DNA of 64,000 bases from Bacillota bacterium (GTDB lineage Bacteria > Bacillota > Clostridia > Lachnospirales > Lachnospiraceae): contig JAEZRJ010000086.1 in the NCBI GenBank assembly GCA_023412855.1, positions 1 to 64,000 on the forward strand, in the 5' to 3' direction. Shown here in pieces: positions 63,294 through 64,000 of the stretch. Below the pieces are notes generated by a model, which made no database searches, had not been told where the DNA came from, and saw nothing but the letters and a program-made list of their open reading frames with translations. A program made the position numbers and the translations under genes. Within the stretch, counting starts at the first letter, position 1, and each line of letters opens with the position of its first letter.

Positions 63294-64000
63294 TTATACA
63301 CCCTTTCTATTAATAACTTCATCCGCAAGTAACAAATAAGCCTCGGCGCCTGCCGATTTTGCATCATACATATTTATTGGCATCCCATAGCTGGGGGCCT
63401 CCGCCAAACGAATATTTCTTGGAATGACAGTCTTATATATATTTTGATTCAAATGGCTCTTAACATTTTCCACTACCTGCATGGATAAATTTGTTCTGGA
63501 ATCATACATTGTAAAGACAACTCCCTCTATATCCAAATCTGGATTCAATCTCTCCTTTACCAAATTCACCGTATGTATCAACTGGCTCAATCCTTCCAGT
63601 GCATAATATTCACACTGAATAGGAACCAACACCGAATCAGCGGTCGTCATCGCATTGATCGTTAGCATATTGAGAGAAGGGGGGCAATCGATAATAATAT
63701 AATCGTACTGATCCTTAATCCAATCCACTTCACTTCTTAGGATAATTTCTTTTTTATCCACTCCTATTAATTCAATTTCCGTCGCCGCAAGATTCACATT
63801 GGAAGGAATAATAGATACGCCCGGAACAATATTTTTTATAATGCATTCTTGGATAGAACATTCTCCCAGTATCAATTCATAAACCGTATTGTCCAGTTCA
63901 TTTTTATTAATGCCGAATCCACTAGTTGTATTTCCCTGAGGGTCCGTATCTATGACTAATACTTTTTTTCCTTTCTCTGCAAGTGAAGCAGATAAGTTAA
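63294..64000 (-). CDS. parA: Chromosome-partitioning ATPase ParA/Soj (5' end outside window)
   Basis: The frame is open to the window edge. Visible from NLSASLAEKGKKVLVIDTDP (just after the missing Walker A loop) through YDYIIIDCPPSLNMLTINAM (Walker B region) to a complete C-terminus. About 20 N-terminal residues with the P-loop lie beyond position 64000. It is a cytoplasmic ATPase working with ParB in origin segregation. It overlaps no other gene. Confidence 0.93.
   Translation of the reverse strand, partial: NLSASLAEKGKKVLVIDTDPQGNTTSGFGINKNELDNTVYELILGECSIQECIIKNIVPGVSIIPSNVNLAATEIELIGVDKKEIILRSEVDWIKDQYDYIIIDCPPSLNMLTINAMTTADSVLVPIQCEYYALEGLSQLIHTVNLVKERLNPDLDIEGVVFTMYDSRTNLSMQVVENVKSHLNQNIYKTVIPRNIRLAEAPSYGMPINMYDAKSAGAEAYLLLADEVINRKGV

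Noticed and set aside
62343..64000. parS site near parAB
   Set aside because: I looked for a TGTTTCACGTGAAACA-like palindrome and did not see one in this part of the window.

Overview
The window looks like a moderately A+T-rich anaerobic Firmicute, most likely a member of the Lachnospiraceae. The right edge carries parA-parB-DUF4446-HD-GYP-serS-DUF3881, a gene order I associate with the region near the replication origin in that family. Anaerobe markers (a flavodiiron protein and a hemerythrin) and AAGGAGG-type ribosome binding sites fit this. All family assignments come from reading the sequence; no database search was run.

Layout. Positions 1-4.25 kb are a gene graveyard: decayed pieces of a transketolase C-terminal subunit, a SAM methyltransferase, a zinc alcohol dehydrogenase and a sugar-binding protein. 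An intact two-gene hemerythrin operon sits among them. 4.3-9.8 kb is a TetR regulator divergent from a MacB-type ABC ATPase and a giant FtsX-like permease. 9.9-22.8 kb is mostly housekeeping: a chemoreceptor, a GH25 lysozyme, thioredoxin, TrmB, a D-Ala-D-Ala carboxypeptidase, a DEDD exonuclease, an alpha/beta hydrolase, a TauABC/SsuABC-type importer and a membrane protein. 23.0-25.8 kb is a compact metal-transport locus: a Fur-like palindrome, a 26-residue microprotein, a DUF6110-like protein, an attenuator-like hairpin and a P-type ATPase with an unusual membrane motif. A flavodiiron protein, an AraC regulator with a glyoxalase-fold partner, and an EamA transporter follow.

29.86-58.36 kb is a genomic island in the 3' half of a tRNA-Arg(CCU) gene. 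An identical 85-bp copy of the tRNA 3' half plus its terminator lies at the far end. The island is visibly richer in G+C than its flanks. It has no recognisable integrase or conjugation genes, only remnants of mobile-element genes, so it appears immobilised.

The island is almost entirely on the minus strand and holds what I judge the most interesting system here. It has an NHLP-type peptide export apparatus (a C39 peptidase/ABC protein, a second ABC protein and a short HlyD-like protein) with two adjacent double-glycine precursors. One precursor is 55 residues and lies in a gap between longer reading frames. The other carries an N-terminal cysteine domain that also exists as a separate protein elsewhere in the island. 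A partner-switching module is embedded with it: a membrane SpoIIE-type phosphatase with its own RsbW-like kinase domain, and a STAS protein. RsbW-like (GHKL) or GHKL-like domains are also fused to three different transporters: an amino-acid ABC ATPase, a MATE transporter and a dicarboxylate/amino-acid symporter. Two LytTR two-component systems, a polar amino-acid ABC importer with several binding-protein modules fused to its permease, an M3 peptidase lipoprotein, a DUF2156 protein and other lipoproteins complete it. A plausible reading is a peptide-signalling, peptide-scavenging unit in which transporter activity is gated by STAS partner switching; that is inference.
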